From assembly GCA_026981645.1 (NCBI GenBank), contig JALSII010000005.1:1-64000 (forward strand): 64,000 bases of DNA. The letters are read 5' to 3'. The notes under the pieces were generated by a model. That model was not told the origin of the DNA. It saw only the letters and a list, made by a program, of their open reading frames with translations, and did not search any database. Position 1 is the stretch's first letter; each line of letters opens with the position of its first letter. A program made the position numbers and the translations under genes. Source of the DNA: Hyphomicrobiales bacterium. GTDB lineage: Bacteria > Pseudomonadota > Alphaproteobacteria > Rhizobiales > Devosiaceae. Below, piece by piece: positions 1-8,444 of the stretch.

Positions 1-547
1 TGCCGATAGCGATAATGGCATTGATGGCGCTTGGCCCGAACACCGCCGTTATCAGAATGGCAATCAAAAGCGCGGGGAAGGCAAACACCAGATCATTGGT
101 GCGCATGATGATTTCATCCAGCATCGAGCCCCGTTTTGCCGCCGCCGCCAGCCCCAGCGGCACCCCCAGCACAATACCGATGCCCACCGCCACAAAAGCA
201 ACCGCAATCGAGGTGCGCGCGCCCACCATCACCATGGAGAGCACATCACGCCCGAAATGGTCGGTGCCCAGCAGGAATTGGGGCGCCGAAGTGCATTGCC
301 AGGAGGAGAACCAGTCAGTGCCCCAGCCGGGGAAATTCAGCCCGGCAATCCATTCCTGCACCGGCGGACATTTCAGCCGGTTGGGAATATCAACCCCGTC
401 CACTGCAAACGGCGTCCAGATGAATGAGAACAGAGCCCCGGCGGTGAATATCAGCGTCAGCACCAGACCAATCATGAAGCTGGGCGATTTGAGCGCCACC
501 CGGAACAGGCTTTTTTCTTTTGGCACACCGGCCACAATATCGCTCAT
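1..547 (-). CDS. ABC transporter permease, DppC/OppC type (partial, C-terminus outside window)
   Basis: Second permease of a peptide/nickel-type (family 5) ABC importer, in the inner membrane. The start is the ATG at 547, which overlaps the stop of the upstream permease gene as ATGA, so the two are translationally coupled. The visible part has an N-terminal cytoplasmic segment, a first membrane span (about residues 18-38), a periplasmic stretch, then the LLGTDHFGRDV motif that is nearly diagnostic for DppC-type permeases, followed by the start of the membrane domain. The gene runs off the left edge at position 1, so the EAA loop is not seen. The substrate cannot be read from the sequence; peptides or other amino compounds are likely given the linked M20 amidohydrolase. 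Confidence 0.93.
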   Translation of the reverse strand, partial: MSDIVAGVPKEKSLFRVALKSPSFMIGLVLTLIFTAGALFSFIWTPFAVDGVDIPNRLKCPPVQEWIAGLNFPGWGTDWFSSWQCTSAPQFLLGTDHFGRDVLSMVMVGARTSIAVAFVAVGIGIVLGVPLGLAAAAKRGSMLDEIIMRTNDLVFAFPALLIAILITAVFGPSAINAIIAIG

Positions 548-1497
548 CTCCGCCCGCTCCTCAGGCGCGGGTCGGCAATGGCATAGGCGATATCCACAAG
601 AAAGGTGACAACAATCACCGCAAACACCAGCAGCATGACCACTGACTTGACCACAATCAGGTCACGCTGGGTGATGCCCTGAAACACCAGCCGCCCCAGA
701 CCGGGCAGAAAAAACACGTTTTCAATGATAATTGCCCCGGCGAGCAGGAACGAAAACTGCAAGCCGATAATCGTCAGCACCGGAATGAGTGCGTTGCGCA
801 ACGCATGGCGCCACAGGCTTTGCCGCCGGGTCAGCCCCTTGGCCCTTGCGGTGCGGATATAGTCTTCGGACAATGTATCGAGCAGCGACGAACGCATCAC
901 CCGCGCCAATATCGAGGCCTGCGGCAAAGCAAGGGCAATCGCTGGCAGGGTCAGCGCTTTCATGCCCGCAAAAAATCCTTCATCCCAACCCGGAAAACCT
1001 CCGGCCGAAAACCAGCGCAGCGAAATGGCAAAAGCCAGTACCAACAGCATGGCGAACCAGAAATTGGGCACCGCGATACCCAGTTGCGTTGCCCCCATTA
1101 TGCCCACATCAGCCGGAGAGTTGCGCTTTGAAGCGGCCAGAATCCCCACCGGAAAGGCAATCAGGGTTGAAAGCGCCAGCGCATAGAGCGCCAGGGGCAG
1201 GGAAATCCATATCCGGTCGCTGATAAGGTCAGCAACGGGCACCTTATAGGTGTAGCTGGTGCCAAACTCCCAGCGCAACAGGCCGCTGGCCCAACTGAAA
1301 TAGCGCTCCCACAGCGGCAGGTTCAGACCCATTTGCTCACGCAAGGCCGCAACCGCTTCGGGCGAGGCATTCAGCCCCATCATGAACGAGGCCGGGTCGC
1401 CCGGCACCACTTCGATGACAATAAAAACCACAACGCTCGCCGCAATCAGGCTGAGCACGAGAGATATCAGGCGTTTGCCAGTGAACAGGAGCATCAA
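544..1497 (-). CDS. ABC transporter permease, DppB/OppB type
   Basis: First permease of the family-5 ABC importer, 317 residues, the usual length. It has an N-terminal span, the periplasmic segment with VIEVVPGDPA typical of DppB proteins, and a BPD_transp_1 domain in about residues 95-310. The EAA-type coupling loop is visible as DYIRTARAKGL near residue 215. It is downstream of the binding-protein gene and overlaps the following DppC-like gene by 4 bases. Family assignment is clear; substrate is not. Confidence 0.95.
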   Translation of the reverse strand: MMLLFTGKRLISLVLSLIAASVVVFIVIEVVPGDPASFMMGLNASPEAVAALREQMGLNLPLWERYFSWASGLLRWEFGTSYTYKVPVADLISDRIWISLPLALYALALSTLIAFPVGILAASKRNSPADVGIMGATQLGIAVPNFWFAMLLVLAFAISLRWFSAGGFPGWDEGFFAGMKALTLPAIALALPQASILARVMRSSLLDTLSEDYIRTARAKGLTRRQSLWRHALRNALIPVLTIIGLQFSFLLAGAIIIENVFFLPGLGRLVFQGITQRDLIVVKSVVMLLVFAVIVVTFLVDIAYAIADPRLRSGRR

Positions 1498-1516
1498 AAC
1501 CGCGCCAGAAAATCAG

Positions 1517-1540
1517 GGGGAGCCGGCGTGCCGACTCCCC
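1517..1540 (-). other. Intercistronic hairpin between binding-protein and permease genes
   Basis: An inverted repeat (GGGGAG ... CTCCCC, with a GC-rich inner stem) lies in the 64-base gap between the binding-protein stop and the DppB-like start. There is no T-run after it. Such hairpins commonly protect the upstream transcript or reduce read-through so that the binding protein is made in excess; that role is inferred here. Confidence 0.5.
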
Positions 1541-1561
1541 GTTTCACTCATGAGCGAAAAC

Positions 1562-3046
1562 TCAGTCAGACCAGGAAACCCCGGTCATGTCATTGGCCTG
1601 GGTGGGTGAGTTTTCCCACAGGCCGTTGATTTTGGCATTCGCTACCCCGGTTTTTGCCAGTTGGAACAGATAGCCGTTCACATATTCATCGGCGATGAAC
1701 TGCTGGGCCTTGTGCAGCAAGGCGGTGCGGCCCGCCGGGTCGGTAGTGTCGTTCAACTCCGCCATGATTTCCCGGAACTCAGGAGAATCATAGTTGAAAT
1801 AATAATCATCGCGCCCATAGATACCGATATCAAACGGCTCGGTGTGGGAGACGATGCTCAGGTCATAATCCCTGTTTTTGAACACTTCTTCGAGCCACTG
1901 CGCCCATTCCAGATTGGAAATCTCGGTATTGATACCCACTTCGCGCAACTGGGCCGCGATGATTTCGCCTCCCCGGCGCGCATAGGTCGGGGGGGGGAGT
2001 TTCAGACGCAGCGTCAGGTCAGTAATGCCCGCTTGTGCCAGCAAGGCCCGCGATTTGTCCGGGTCATAGTCCGATTGCCCCGTCAGGTCGATATAATCGG
2101 GGTTGGTGGGGTTGAAATGCGTGCCGATGGGGGTGCCATAACCAAACATCGCCCCGTCAATAATCGCCTGCCGATCGATGGCATGGGCAATGGCTTGCCG
2201 CACCCGGACATCATCAAGCGGAGGCGACTGGTTGTTGGTGGAAAGAATGGTTTCCCCTTCGGTCGAGCCCACAATCACCTTGAAACGCGCATCAGCCTCG
2301 AACTGGGGCAGGGTTTCGGTTGCCGGGAAGTTGGGGAACGCGTCCACATCCTCCGCCATCATTGCGGCAAAGGCCGCCGTTGGGTCGGAGATGAACTTGA
2401 ACGTCACACTGTCAAGCGCCACCGGGTTGCCCCAGTAGTTTTCGTTGCGCGCCAGTTCCACCTTGTCCCCTTGCGCCCAGTCAACAAAGGTGAAAGGGCC
2501 GGTGCCGATGGGGTTTGTGGCATTGTCCGCCGCGCTCTCGGGCGCAACGATAACCGCATCGCCCCAGGCCATGTTGAACAGGAAAGAGCCATTGGGCTTG
2601 GAAAGCGTCACCACAACCGTGGTGGCGTCTTTTGCCTCAACCGTTGAAATATCGGCAAACAGAGCCTTCTGGGCGTTGGTGCTGTCCTCGGCCATGGCCC
2701 GCTCAAACGAGAATTTCACATCCTCGGCGTCCATCGTCGTGCCATCGTGGAACATGACACCGGAATTGAGGTTGAAGGTATAGACCAGCCCATCCTCGGA
2801 TATGTCCCAGCTTTTGGCCAGAGCCGGAATAACCGCGCCATTGCTGTCAAAACGGGTCAGCCCCTCAAACACATTGGCATAAACCACTTCGTCAATGGCC
2901 GCCGCCGCCCCTGCGGTCGGGTCAAGGTTGGGCGGCTCCAGAACCATGCCCACCGTGATGTCCGTTTTTGCGGCAAATGCCGGTGTCAGGCTGCTCGCCA
3001 GCACCAGCACCGCGCCGATTGCGGCCAGAAATCTTGAGTTTTTCAT
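1562..3046 (-). CDS. ABC transporter substrate-binding protein, family 5 (DppA/OppA-like)
   Basis: Periplasmic binding protein of the family-5 ABC importer, 494 residues. It has a Sec signal peptide (charged start, hydrophobic core, cleavage near AFA-AKT at about residue 26) and no lipobox. The SBP_bac_5 fold is supported by the N-terminal LAKSWDISEDGLVYTFNL segment, the DVKFSFERA motif and the VRQAIAHAIDRQAII motif. The start has a purine-rich ribosome site (GGAAGGAA) about 8 bases upstream. It is the second gene of the minus-strand unit, after the M20 hydrolase (51-base gap) and before the two permeases. Ligand unknown. Confidence 0.94.
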   Translation of the reverse strand: MKNSRFLAAIGAVLVLASSLTPAFAAKTDITVGMVLEPPNLDPTAGAAAAIDEVVYANVFEGLTRFDSNGAVIPALAKSWDISEDGLVYTFNLNSGVMFHDGTTMDAEDVKFSFERAMAEDSTNAQKALFADISTVEAKDATTVVVTLSKPNGSFLFNMAWGDAVIVAPESAADNATNPIGTGPFTFVDWAQGDKVELARNENYWGNPVALDSVTFKFISDPTAAFAAMMAEDVDAFPNFPATETLPQFEADARFKVIVGSTEGETILSTNNQSPPLDDVRVRQAIAHAIDRQAIIDGAMFGYGTPIGTHFNPTNPDYIDLTGQSDYDPDKSRALLAQAGITDLTLRLKLPPPTYARRGGEIIAAQLREVGINTEISNLEWAQWLEEVFKNRDYDLSIVSHTEPFDIGIYGRDDYYFNYDSPEFREIMAELNDTTDPAGRTALLHKAQQFIADEYVNGYLFQLAKTGVANAKINGLWENSPTQANDMTGVSWSD

Positions 3047-3097
3047 GGGGTTTCCTTCCTCTCTGTCCGGGGGCGACGCCCCGTTCTTGATTAAAGA

Positions 3098-4399
3098 CTA
3101 GTCTTTTTCATCCGTCTCGGCCAGCAAATCCACCAGCGTCAGCGCCATCACCTGGGCACTTTCAATCATGTCATCCACACCCACATATTCATCCGGCTGG
3201 TGCGCCAGGTCCAGAATGCCCGGCCCGTAGGCAATACAGTTTTTCATTTTCCCGATACGGTCGATATGTTTCTGGTCATAGGTTCCCGGCGAAACCACAT
3301 ATTCAGGCTGCCTTCCCATCACCACGCCAATGGCCCGTGCCACCGAAGTCACCACGGGTGCGTCTTTTGCCGTCATGGTTGGCGCCACCTGCCACATCTC
3401 GCGCAACTCATAGTCAAATTTTGGGCGCTGACTTTTTACCCTCTCGAGCAGGTCAACCACCTCCTGCGCCACGTCCTGAGGGTTTTCTTCAATCAGGTAA
3501 CGCCGATCAACAATCATCCGGCAGCTATCAGGTACAATTGCTGCGGGAAAGCCGGTAAACTCCTCTTCGGGCTCTTCAAGCCCCCCGTGGAAGGAGTTGA
3601 TGTTCATGGTCGATTGTTTTGCCCCCTCGGGCACCACCGGCATGGATGTGCGCCGCTCGGCAAGCGCGGGATAAAGCGTTTCCTCCATCTCGGCCAGCAC
3701 CGCCCCCATGTGGCGCACCGCGCAATCCCCAAGAAACGGCATCGAGCCGTGGGCGATATGCCCCTTTGTTTCAATCTCCGCCCACCACACCCCGCGATGG
3801 CCAAGGCAGATACGGTCCTTGTTCAGCGGCTCGGGAATAATCACATGGTCAACCCGGTTCGGGGAAAAATATCCCTGCTCCGCCAGATAGGCGACCCCGC
3901 CAAACCCTCCGGTTTCCTCGTCGGCTGTACCCGAAATTTCAATTGCCCCGGCATAGTCTGGAAACAGCGCAATAAACGCTTCGGCTGCGATGATGGAGGC
4001 CGCAAGCCCCCCCTTCATGTCGCAGGAGCCACGGCCATATATCCTGCCCTCCTTCACCTCGCCCCCGAACGGGTCACATGTCCAGCCCAGCCCCACCTCA
4101 ACCACATCAATATGGGAGTTGAAATGCACGCATTGGCCCCGGTATTTCCCCTCGCGCCGTGCGATAACATTCCAGCGCGGATATTTCCCGCTGTCCCCCG
4201 GCGTGCCGGTCGCACGAACCAACTCTGTCTCAAACCCGGCAGATTTCAGCCGCTTTTCCAGAAACTCACAGATTTCCAGATAGCCATGCCCCGGAGGGTT
4301 GAGCGTCGGCATCCTTATGAGTTCCTGCGTCAGCGCAACAAGCTCTTGGCGGCGCGAAATTATCTCATCCAGCAAATGCTGCTTTGCATCCATATTCAA
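3098..4399 (-). CDS. M20 family amidohydrolase (ArgE/DapE-like deacylase)
   Basis: Cytosolic zinc-dependent amidohydrolase of peptidase family M20, 433 residues. The metal-site motifs are visible: HIDVVEVG (His-Asp), GRGSCDMKGG (bridging Asp), and TADEETGG (catalytic Glu pair), with a dimerisation domain in about residues 205-320. Family members remove acyl groups from amino acids or cleave small peptides; ArgE/DapE-type annotation is usual for this length, but the true substrate here is not known. It is the first gene of the minus-strand unit with the family-5 ABC importer, which suggests it acts on the imported compound. An alternative start lies two codons downstream. Confidence 0.88.
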   Translation of the reverse strand: MNMDAKQHLLDEIISRRQELVALTQELIRMPTLNPPGHGYLEICEFLEKRLKSAGFETELVRATGTPGDSGKYPRWNVIARREGKYRGQCVHFNSHIDVVEVGLGWTCDPFGGEVKEGRIYGRGSCDMKGGLAASIIAAEAFIALFPDYAGAIEISGTADEETGGFGGVAYLAEQGYFSPNRVDHVIIPEPLNKDRICLGHRGVWWAEIETKGHIAHGSMPFLGDCAVRHMGAVLAEMEETLYPALAERRTSMPVVPEGAKQSTMNINSFHGGLEEPEEEFTGFPAAIVPDSCRMIVDRRYLIEENPQDVAQEVVDLLERVKSQRPKFDYELREMWQVAPTMTAKDAPVVTSVARAIGVVMGRQPEYVVSPGTYDQKHIDRIGKMKNCIAYGPGILDLAHQPDEYVGVDDMIESAQVMALTLVDLLAETDEKD

Positions 4400-4571
4400 A
4401 ACAATCTGCTTGTCCGGTTTGCCCGCAGGTTGGGTCCACCTGACAAATATGTCAACTCACCTCTGGCACACCTCATCAGCAAAGGACAAAGTGCCTCCCC
4501 CCAACGCTTGACGCACCAGGCCCCGCTGCCTATCCCTTGCCTTTCTCTCTTCTGGGCAAAGAACAAATCCT

Positions 4572-5354
4572 ATGCTGCGCTTTTCCGCAAACCTTGGTCT
4601 CTTGTGGTCTGAATTGCCTTTGACAAACGCCATTGAGGCCGCCGCAAAAGCCGGTTTTTCCGCCATCGAGCTGCATTACCCTTACGCAACCCCCGCATCC
4701 GAGGTCAAAGCGGCCCTCATCCGCCACAATCTTGAACTGCTCAGCCTGAACACCAATGTCGTTACCGGCCCTGGCGGTCATTTTGGCCTCGGGTCCATAC
4801 CCGGACGCGAGCAGGAATTTCAGACCCTCGTCAACGAGGCGCTGGCCTACGCCAAAGAAGCAGGCGCCGGACTCGTTCACATCATGGCCGGATATGCTGA
4901 AGAACCCGCGCACGCCCCAGCCCGCCTGACCTTCATCAAAAACCTCAAATGGGCGGCCCAGAGAGCACAGGAACTCAACCTCAAGCTCCTGCTTGAACCC
5001 CTCAATTCCACCGATGTGCCGAACTATTTCCATTCCCGCCCCCAGCAGGCGGTTGAGATTATTCAAGCCGTCGGTGCCGACAACATCCGTCTGATGTTTG
5101 ACGCCTACCATGTGGGCATGATGGAGCAGGACATAATCGCCACCCTGCGGGAGAGCCTCCCCCATATCGGCCACATCCAGATAGCCTCGGTCCCCGGCCG
5201 CAACGAGCCCGACGCAGGCTCCTTCAATTATTCAGAACTCTTTGCAGAACTTGAGCAGCTCAATTACCAGGGCTGGATTGGCTGCGAGTACACCCCCCGC
5301 ACCAGCGTAGAAGCGGGTCTGGGCTGGACCAAGAAGCTGGGCGTTCAACTATAA
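4572..5354 (+). CDS. Hydroxypyruvate isomerase-like TIM-barrel protein (AP endonuclease 2 superfamily)
   Basis: 260-residue sugar isomerase/epimerase of the Hyi family. These enzymes are cytosolic TIM barrels that interconvert small keto/aldo acids or act on related sugars using two metal-binding glutamates. The pattern is visible: N-terminal RFSANLGLLW, KAGFSAIELHYPY, the LLEPLNSTDVPNYF strand with the first Glu, MFDAYHVGMMEQD, and the C-terminal WIGCEYTPR with the last Glu. The length matches Hyi (about 260). It is divergent from the M20/ABC unit with a 172-base shared upstream region, so co-regulation is possible. Exact substrate unknown; hydroxypyruvate isomerase is the closest family name. 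Confidence 0.85.
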   Translation: MLRFSANLGLLWSELPLTNAIEAAAKAGFSAIELHYPYATPASEVKAALIRHNLELLSLNTNVVTGPGGHFGLGSIPGREQEFQTLVNEALAYAKEAGAGLVHIMAGYAEEPAHAPARLTFIKNLKWAAQRAQELNLKLLLEPLNSTDVPNYFHSRPQQAVEIIQAVGADNIRLMFDAYHVGMMEQDIIATLRESLPHIGHIQIASVPGRNEPDAGSFNYSELFAELEQLNYQGWIGCEYTPRTSVEAGLGWTKKLGVQL

Positions 5355-5372
5355 ATCCTGCCTCGCCAAACA

Positions 5373-5417
5373 CCCCTCATCCTGAGGAGGCCAAAGGCCA
5401 TCTCGAAGGACGAGGGG
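5373..5417. repeat. Intergenic repeat with CCCTCAT ... ATGAGG-like ends
   Basis: The block starts CCCCTCATCCTGAGGAGG, passes through CCAAAGGCCATCTCGAAGG and ends GACGAGGGG, giving nested inverted repeats. I recognise this as the pattern of a family of short palindromic repeats abundant between genes in Hyphomicrobiales. No other full copy is in the window. Confidence 0.6.
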
Positions 5418-5467
5418 CACCCACTATTCTTCTCCCTGCCCTGATGGCGCGGTGCTCCCTCTATTCT

Positions 5468-5510
5468 TCTCCCTCCCCCCCCTTGGCGGGGGAGGGTCGG
5501 GGTGGGGGGA
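5468..5510. repeat. Intergenic repeat, CTCCC...GGCGGGGGAGGG type
   Basis: The block reads TCTCCCTCCCCCCC, then TTGGCGGGGGAGGGTCGGGG. It is an imperfect palindrome around TTGGCG. A related copy is at 52056-52103. This form is widespread between genes in alphaproteobacteria. Confidence 0.6.
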
Positions 5511-5552
5511 CATATTTGCAGTCCGCTGAGGTGCGCAAACTTGTTCTTCGTC

Positions 5553-5575
5553 ATGCTCGGGCTTGACCCGAGCAT
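5553..5575. repeat. Palindromic intergenic repeat (ATGCTCGGG-cttga-CCCGAGCAT)
   Basis: A perfect 9-base stem, ATGCTCGGG paired with CCCGAGCAT around a five-base loop. It is the core of a common alphaproteobacterial intergenic repeat. It could form a transcript hairpin, but it is not next to a gene end. Confidence 0.65.
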
Positions 5576-5764
5576 CCATCCTTCAGTGGACCCGCAGTTC
5601 AGGTCCGAGGGTAACGAGGGGCGCGCGACCGGTTTTTCGAAAGAGATAACACCCATACCCCCACTCCCGCCCCGCACAGTCCGGTGCCACCCCAGCAAAC
5701 TCCGTTCAAAACCGCTTCAAAAACCCGCTAAACCGTCATTCTTCAAACACAAAAATTCTGGATA

Positions 5765-5820
5765 TTGACATCCGAAAGCGCTTTCGGTAGCGTGCAATCG
5801 ACTCCGAAAGCGCTTTCGAT
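5765..5820 (+). promoter_or_regulatory. Promoter with two LacI-family operators
   Basis: Two near-identical palindromes are present: CCGAAAGCGCTTTCGG at 5772-5787 (perfect 16 bases) and CGAAAGCGCTTTCG at 5805-5818 (perfect 14 bases). Their centres are 32 bases apart, about three helical turns. The central CG and AAAGCGCTTT core are the hallmark of LacI/GalR-family operators. TTGACA at 5765-5770 is a consensus -35 box and the first operator fills exactly the 17-base spacer before a weak -10 (TAGCGT, 5788-5793). The following LacI-type gene is therefore very likely autoregulated together with the sugar operon. Confidence 0.8.
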
Positions 5821-5905
5821 AAGATTTCCGGGTGCAAAGATGGAGCCATCGGCAAATCAAGACCGCCCGAAGCGGCATGGCTGATGGGTGAAACGGGAGG
5901 ATGGT

Positions 5906-7003
5906 TTGACCGGCGTCAAACAGCGAAAAGATGCGATTTCCATCGCCGGGCTGGCCCTTCATCTGGGCCTGTCCGAGGGCACCATCTCCCGTGCCCTGAA
6001 CAATTATCCCGACATTGCCGAAAAAACCCGCAAGCGAGTGCGCGACGCCGCCAATGAACTGGGCTACCAGCCCTCTTCCACCGCTCGCCGTCTGGCCCGT
6101 GGTGTTGTTGAAACCGTCGGGTTTGTACTGCCTTCGAGGCGCGACCATCTCTCCGACCCCTTCCTTTCCGAAATCCTGGACGGGCTGGCCGCCGAGCTTG
6201 CCATGAGCGGCTGGGACCTGCTGCTGGCCGCCGTTCCCGACGGACAGGACGAGGTTGAGGTCATGGACCGGCTGGTGCGCTCGGGCAAAATCGGCGCTTT
6301 TGCGGTGACCCGCGTCAAGCGGAGCGACCCCCGCGTCGATTATCTCAGAACCGCCGGTGTGCCCTTCGTTGTGCACGGGCGCACAAGTAAACACTCCGAC
6401 TATTCCTGGCTCGATGTCGACAATGAAAAGGCCTTTGTTGATGCGGTAAATTTCCTCATCGGTCTGGGGCACAAGAACATTGCTCTTCTGGGCGGTGACC
6501 TGAAAATGAACTTTGCCTGGCAGCGCCGCGAAGGTTTCCAAAAAGCCATGAGCGACGCCGGACTGGAAACACCGCCCGATTATATCGTCGATGGCATAAG
6601 CGATGGCATGGGAGCGCTGGAAGCCATGGCCACCCTGCTCGCCCTGCCTTCGCGCCCCACCGCCGTGGTCTGTGTCACCGATGCCGTGGCAATCGGTGCC
6701 ATCCACGCCATCCAGAAGGCGGGTCTTAAAGCCGGGCATGACGTATCGGTGGTGGGTTATGACGGACTGCCCATGGGCCGTGCCACTGAACCGGCTCTGA
6801 CAACCATGAGCCAGGCCTCATATGAAGCGGGGCGCGAGGTTGCGCGCATGTTGCTCGAAGCGGTCAGACAGAAAAACATCAAATCACTGAACAAGGAAAT
6901 CCCCCAGATATTGTGGGAAGCCAAGCTGACGCTCCGGGCGTCGGCCAATCCGCCGGTCAGCAACCCGGCCAACAAGTCTCATAGGGAGGAGACCAAAAAA
7001 TGA
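5906..7003 (+). CDS. LacI-family transcriptional regulator
   Basis: Sugar-responsive repressor of 365 residues from the TTG at 5906. That start gives an N-terminus MTGVKQ that fits the family, and GGGAGG lies 5 bases upstream; a GTG at 5888 would add six residues but has no ribosome site. The N-terminal helix-turn-helix (LALHLGLSEGTISRALN) and hinge helix (TARRLARG) are followed by a periplasmic-binding-protein-like effector domain (about residues 60-345). It is the first gene of the operon and overlaps the binding-protein gene by 4 bases (ATGA). The paired palindromes upstream are its likely operators. Its effector is probably the sugar carried by the linked ABC importer. Confidence 0.93.
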   Translation: MTGVKQRKDAISIAGLALHLGLSEGTISRALNNYPDIAEKTRKRVRDAANELGYQPSSTARRLARGVVETVGFVLPSRRDHLSDPFLSEILDGLAAELAMSGWDLLLAAVPDGQDEVEVMDRLVRSGKIGAFAVTRVKRSDPRVDYLRTAGVPFVVHGRTSKHSDYSWLDVDNEKAFVDAVNFLIGLGHKNIALLGGDLKMNFAWQRREGFQKAMSDAGLETPPDYIVDGISDGMGALEAMATLLALPSRPTAVVCVTDAVAIGAIHAIQKAGLKAGHDVSVVGYDGLPMGRATEPALTTMSQASYEAGREVARMLLEAVRQKNIKSLNKEIPQILWEAKLTLRASANPPVSNPANKSHREETKK

Positions 7004-8346
7004 AACTGACAAAACGTTTACTTATTCTGGCGACGGCCACTCTGATGGCCAGCACCAGCCTGGCCCAGGCGCAGCAATTGCGTTTCTGGACCACCGAAAA
7101 CCAGCCCGACCGGCTGGCCAAACAGGAGCAGATGGCAGCAGACTTTGAGGCCGAGACCGGCATTTCTGTCGATGTTATCCCGGTTGAGGAATCCGACCTT
7201 GGCACCAGGGCAACCGCCGCTTTTGCCGCAGGCGACCTGCCGGATGTGATTTATCACACCCTTCAGTTTGTTCTGCCCTGGGCTGAAGCGGGCATTCTGG
7301 ATACCGAGGCCAACAATGAAGTGGTTGAAGAGCTGGGCCGCGGCACCTTTGCCCCCGGCGCACTCGAAATGGCCGATTTTGATGGCGAAACCGCAGCCGT
7401 TCCGGTTGACGGCTGGACCCAGATGATTGTCTATCGCAAGGACCTGTTCGAGGCCGCCGGTCTGGCCCCGCCCGACAGCTACGAGAACATCGTTGCAGCC
7501 CTCGCTGCCCTGCATAACCCCCCTGAAATGTATGGTTTTGTCTCGGCAACAAAAGTCGACGAAAACTTCATGAGCCAGGTTCTGGAGCATGTGTTTCTGG
7601 CCAATGGCGTCACCCCGGTACATGCGGACGGCTCCGTGGGCTTTGATGCAGCTCCAATGATTGAATCGCTGGAGTTCTATAAGGCCATTTCCGAGGCCTC
7701 CCCTCCGGGCGAACTCTACTGGAAACAGTCCCGCGAGCTTTATTTCGCCGGACAGGCCGCAATGATTATCTGGTCGCCCTTCATCATGGACGAGTTGGCG
7801 GGCCTGCGTGATTCAGCACCCCCCACCATCAATGATGATCCGACCTCCACCGAACTGGCCTCAAAAACCGGCTTCATCACCCGTTTTTCGGGTCCCTCCA
7901 ACCCCGATGGGGCCGCCTGGGCCGACATCCGCTATTTTGGTGTGACCAGTGATGCGGACACCGACGCCGCTTCCGCGTTTGTCAAATATTCGGTGGATGA
8001 GGGTTATGCGGCAACACTTTCCATTGCTCCTGAAGGCAAGTTCCCCGTACGTCGCGGAACTCCAGGCGATCCTGAGAAGTTCCTCAACATCTGGGCCGAG
8101 CTTCCCGTTGGTGTCGATCGCAAGGCGCCTTTGAGCGACCTTTATTCGGCCGATGTGATCACCAACATCGTCTCGGGTCTGGAAACCGCCAACCGCTGGG
8201 GTGTAACCGAGGGCCAGCTTTCCCTCGCTTCCAAGATCATCAACTCCCAGATCATCAACCGCCGCGTGCGCGAATATATGGATGGCGACCGGGATGCGGC
8301 GGCAACCGTGGACCTGATCAACTCCGAGATCGCTGAAATTCAGTAG
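7000..8346 (+). CDS. ABC transporter sugar-binding protein (family 1, MalE/UgpB-like)
   Basis: Periplasmic solute-binding protein of 448 residues with a Sec signal peptide ending near SLAQA-QQL. The SBP_bac_1 fold is supported by the LRFWTTENQ start, the FEAETGISVDVIPV motif, and the VPVDGWTQMIVYRKDLFEAA hinge region. A strong ribosome site (GGAGGA) lies upstream and the start overlaps the regulator stop. Two permeases, a GH63-like glycosidase and an ATPase follow, so the ligand is likely a small glycoside; this is inferred from context. Confidence 0.93.
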   Translation: MKLTKRLLILATATLMASTSLAQAQQLRFWTTENQPDRLAKQEQMAADFEAETGISVDVIPVEESDLGTRATAAFAAGDLPDVIYHTLQFVLPWAEAGILDTEANNEVVEELGRGTFAPGALEMADFDGETAAVPVDGWTQMIVYRKDLFEAAGLAPPDSYENIVAALAALHNPPEMYGFVSATKVDENFMSQVLEHVFLANGVTPVHADGSVGFDAAPMIESLEFYKAISEASPPGELYWKQSRELYFAGQAAMIIWSPFIMDELAGLRDSAPPTINDDPTSTELASKTGFITRFSGPSNPDGAAWADIRYFGVTSDADTDAASAFVKYSVDEGYAATLSIAPEGKFPVRRGTPGDPEKFLNIWAELPVGVDRKAPLSDLYSADVITNIVSGLETANRWGVTEGQLSLASKIINSQIINRRVREYMDGDRDAAATVDLINSEIAEIQ

Positions 8347-8362
8347 CGTTTCTCCTCCTGAG

Positions 8363-8406
8363 CCGGGCGGCTGGTGTTTCCTTCGGCCGCCCGGATTCAC
8401 TTTTTT
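8363..8406 (+). terminator. Intercistronic hairpin with T-run (attenuator-like)
   Basis: CCGGGCGGC (8363-8371) pairs with GCCGCCCGG (8386-8394), and TTTTTT follows at 8401-8406. It sits between the binding-protein gene and the first permease, a usual place for a partial terminator that keeps binding-protein mRNA more abundant than permease mRNA. Since the operon plainly continues, full termination is unlikely. Confidence 0.7.
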
Positions 8407-8444
8407 AGCCTTCTCCTGCCCCTGACAAAAAGGCGACATAGCAA

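Larger units (their letters stand above)
5355..5764. other. Repeat-rich intergenic region
   Basis: No convincing gene is present. The region holds three different GC-rich intergenic repeats (listed separately at 5373, 5468 and 5553) and further low-complexity C-rich sequence to about 5700. Short open frames here have no recognisable protein character. Confidence 0.7.
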
